Source: Bacteroides sp.
GTDB lineage: Bacteria > Bacteroidota > Bacteroidia > Bacteroidales > GCA-2748055
Direction: 5' to 3'
Length of the DNA stretch: 9,158 nucleotides
NCBI GenBank assembly: GCA_011048475.1
Contig: DSDZ01000505.1
Span: 1-9,158 of the forward strand
Part shown: piece after piece, positions 7,068 to 9,158 of the stretch
Position numbering within the stretch: position 1 is the first letter of the stretch
How the letters are laid out: each line of letters starts with the position of its first letter
Notes under the pieces: model-generated
Told to the model about the DNA's origin: nothing
What the model saw: the letters and a program-made list of their open reading frames with translations, nothing else
Database searches by the model: none
Made by a program: the position numbers and the translations under genes

Positions 7068-9158
7068 TCAGCGCCGTAATTTTCTTCTCAACAGCTGGGC
7101 GTTGAGGGCTACGATCAGGGTGCTTGCGCTCATCAGTACCGCACCCAGGGCGGGACTGATAAGGATCCCCGCACCATAGAGCGCCCCTGCGGCAAGGGGG
7201 ATGGCCACCACATTGTACCCTGTGGCCCATACAAAATTCTGTATCATTTTCCGGTATGTTTCCCTGCCGAAGAGGACCAGCGAAGCGATATCTGCCGGAT
7301 TGCTGTGCACCAGGATGATATCCGCGGTTTCCGCCGCCACATCCGTCCCGCTGCCAACGGCGATCCCCACGTCTGCCGCCGCCAGTGCCGGGGCATCATT
7401 GATCCCGTCGCCCGTCATGGCCACGAATTCGCCTTTCTCCCTGAATTCTTTCACTTTTTTCAGTTTCTGGTCCGGTCTGATCCCCGCATAATAAGCATCC
7501 AGACCCAGTTCTTTGCTTACGCTACTGGCCACCTTTTCATTGTCGCCCGTCATCATCACCACCTTCATGCCAATCTCCTTCAGGATCCGCACCGCTTCAT
7601 ACGATTCCTCCCTTATTTCATCGGCCATGGCCACAAATCCGGCCAGCTGATCCTCCATCAACACGTAAACAACGGTTTCCCTTTCATTTTCCTTGGCCTC
7701 TTCAGGGATCCCGATGTGATGATCCTTCAGGTAACCCGGACCCACCACCCGTATTTTCCGGTTTTCCACCCGTGCCTCAACACCCTGTCCGGTGATCGCA
7801 TTGAAATCTTCCACCTTCGGCAGATCGATTTTCTCCTCCTTTATTTTTTCCATGATACCCGCGGCCAGCGGGTGTTCTGATTGATTTTCAAGAGCTCCCG
7901 CCAGGCGCAGGATCTGCTTATCATTTAGTGATCCATCCAGTGAACCGGATCTGGTGACCGCAAAATTTCCTTTTGTGAGGGTCCCCGTCTTGTCGAAGGC
8001 CAGCAGGGAGATCTTCCTGGAATTCTCAAAGGCGGTCCGGTTCCGGATCAACAGGCCGTTCCGTGCGGATATGGATGTGGAAATGGCCACCACCAGCGGA
8101 ACGGCCAGGCCCAGTGCATGCGGGCAGGTGATCACCATGACGGAAGCCATCCGTTCCAGGGCGAAGACAAAAGGTTCGCCCAGCACCAGCCAGACGGCCA
8201 GCGTTCCGAAACCCACCGCCAGTGCGATGACGGTCAGCCAGAAAGCGATCCGGTCGGCCAGGTTCTGGGATTCAGATTTTTCGGCCTGGGCGTCACGGAC
8301 CATGTGGATGACTTTGCTCAGGTATGCCTCCTCTCCCACCTGCTCCACCACCACCGTCAGGGAACCATTCCCGTTGATGGTCCCCCCGGTCACCCTGTCC
8401 CCGGTGGATTTACGTGCAGGTTTCGCTTCACCCGTGACCATGGATTCATTGACCCGGCTTTCACCTTCCGTAATTTCACCATCAACCGGGACCTTTTCCC
8501 CGGGACGGACCAGCACCCTGTCGCCCTTTTGGAGCTCATCCACCTTCACATCCACCGTATCTCCGTCCTTCAGCAAATGGGCCTCGGACGGCATCATCTC
8601 CACCAGCATCTGCAGGGACCTGGATGCCCCAGCCACCGACCGCATCTCCAGCCAGTGGCCCAGCAGCATGATATCGATCAGCGTAGCAAGTTCCCAGAAG
8701 AAGGTGCCTCCCTCCACCCCAAATGTGGTGGCGGAGCTGTATCCCCATGCCACGGTGATGGCCACCGCGATCAGGGTCATCATCCCGGGCTGCTTTTTCT
8801 TCAGCTCATCCACCAGGCCGGTCAGGAAGGGCCAGCCGCCGTAAAAGTAGACCACCGAAGAAAGGACAAACAGAATATACCGGTCCGCACTCCCGAGTAA
8901 TGTGAATTCGTAACCCAGAAGACCCTGGATCATGGGCGAGAGGACCAGGACAGGAAGCGTAATGACCATGGAAATCCAGAACCTCCTCCGGAAATCCACG
9001 ATCATCTCCCCATGGTGCGCGGTATGGTCGTGACCCTTATGGTCGTAGACTTCCTGTTTGTGATGTTTACGGTCGTGCTGACCGTGGTCGTGCTGACCGC
9101 GGTCGTGCTGACGATGGTTTTTCCCGCCATGGCCTGCATGGCTGTCATATGTATGACC
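7068..9158 (-). CDS. copB: CopB-type copper/silver-translocating P-type ATPase (P1B), N-terminus beyond the window
   Basis: At least 696 residues of a heavy-metal P-type ATPase are visible; the true start is outside the window. Motifs, numbered from the window edge: actuator MVTGEAKP (TGE at 242-244), membrane metal site CPH (345-347), phosphorylation loop DKTGT (389-393, Asp389 phosphorylated), nucleotide-domain SEHPLA (HP at 429-430), TGDN (537-540) and GDGINDAP (583-590). The last helices carry NFVWATGYN (641-649) and MSASTLIVALNAQ (676-688). CPH together with the YN and MSxST motifs defines the CopB/P1B-3 group, which exports Cu(I), Cu(II) or Ag(I) from the cytoplasm. A short ATG-initiated start at 9005 is possible, but the frame stays open for 51 more codons with 14 histidines, as in the His-rich tail of CopB proteins. 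I therefore extend it to the edge. The protein heads the visible minus-strand gene run. Confidence 0.95.
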   Translation of the reverse strand, partial: GHTYDSHAGHGGKNHRQHDRGQHDHGQHDRKHHKQEVYDHKGHDHTAHHGEMIVDFRRRFWISMVITLPVLVLSPMIQGLLGYEFTLLGSADRYILFVLSSVVYFYGGWPFLTGLVDELKKKQPGMMTLIAVAITVAWGYSSATTFGVEGGTFFWELATLIDIMLLGHWLEMRSVAGASRSLQMLVEMMPSEAHLLKDGDTVDVKVDELQKGDRVLVRPGEKVPVDGEITEGESRVNESMVTGEAKPARKSTGDRVTGGTINGNGSLTVVVEQVGEEAYLSKVIHMVRDAQAEKSESQNLADRIAFWLTVIALAVGFGTLAVWLVLGEPFVFALERMASVMVITCPHALGLAVPLVVAISTSISARNGLLIRNRTAFENSRKISLLAFDKTGTLTKGNFAVTRSGSLDGSLNDKQILRLAGALENQSEHPLAAGIMEKIKEEKIDLPKVEDFNAITGQGVEARVENRKIRVVGPGYLKDHHIGIPEEAKENERETVVYVLMEDQLAGFVAMADEIREESYEAVRILKEIGMKVVMMTGDNEKVASSVSKELGLDAYYAGIRPDQKLKKVKEFREKGEFVAMTGDGINDAPALAAADVGIAVGSGTDVAAETADIILVHSNPADIASLVLFGRETYRKMIQNFVWATGYNVVAIPLAAGALYGAGILISPALGAVLMSASTLIVALNAQLLRRKLRR
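9069..9115 (-). repeat. Three tandem 15-bp repeats encoding a QHD-rich segment of the ATPase tail
   Basis: On the plus strand the unit GGTCGTGCTGACCGT occurs at 9071-9085, 9086-9100 (last base changed) and 9101-9115 (last three bases changed). The unit is in frame with the ATPase and encodes RQHDRGQHDHGQHDR on the minus strand. The repeat adds histidine and aspartate residues to the probable N-terminal metal-binding tail. Near-identity at DNA level points to recent duplication by slippage, so copy number may vary between strains. Confidence 0.88.

Noticed and set aside
7051..7230. 60-codon upstream extension of the GH127-like frame
   Set aside because: It lies almost wholly inside the ATPase coding sequence in another frame, is Arg/Cys/Pro-rich as antiframe translations are, and has no ATG before 7050.
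6310..8900. Long plus-strand open frames (6310-7179, 7954-8844, 8118-8900)
   Set aside because: They lie opposite the GH127-like and ATPase genes, whose motifs are intact. Their translations are low-complexity His/Pro/Ser-rich shadows.

Overview
The window looks like ordinary chromosomal DNA of a bacterium, most probably a member of the Bacteroidota. Support for that placement is indirect: start codons mostly lack a clear Shine-Dalgarno sequence, base composition is moderate, and the gene families present (a UPF0182 membrane protein, a GH127-type glycosidase, a YbhN-type flippase-like protein, a PolX polymerase) are all found there. No rRNA, tRNA, CRISPR array, insertion sequence or phage gene was recognised.

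Layout. Bases 1-76 hold the first 25 codons of a minus-strand gene that resembles the N-terminus of PolX DNA polymerase. Bases 77-617 contain no intact gene. The only recognisable content there is a short BON-domain-like remnant on the minus strand (95-208). From 618 to 3386 on the plus strand is a large UPF0182 membrane protein of unknown function. Its stop lies 3 bp from the stop of a converging minus-strand block.

The minus-strand block reads, in transcription order, as four genes: a CPH-type (CopB-like) copper/silver P-type ATPase that runs in from beyond base 9158; after 17 bp, a GH127-like glycoside hydrolase with an intact Glu-x-Cys...Cys-Cys metal/catalytic set; after 39 bp, a soluble family 2 glycosyltransferase; and, overlapping it by 8 bp, an LPG-synthase-TM (YbhN/UPF0104) membrane protein. 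The spacing suggests co-transcription. The last two genes are likely a functional pair, because the same two domains occur fused in AglD-type proteins. Why a copper exporter and an arabinofuranosidase-type hydrolase lie in the same run is not explained by the sequence.

The ATPase reading frame continues past its first internal ATG to the window edge as a His-rich segment. That segment includes three 15-bp tandem repeats encoding QHD-containing pentapeptides and is consistent with an N-terminal metal-binding tail. I see no sign of an undescribed defence or mobile system. The most worthwhile leads are the odd operon composition, the His-rich repeat, the split GT2/flippase pair and the BON remnant.
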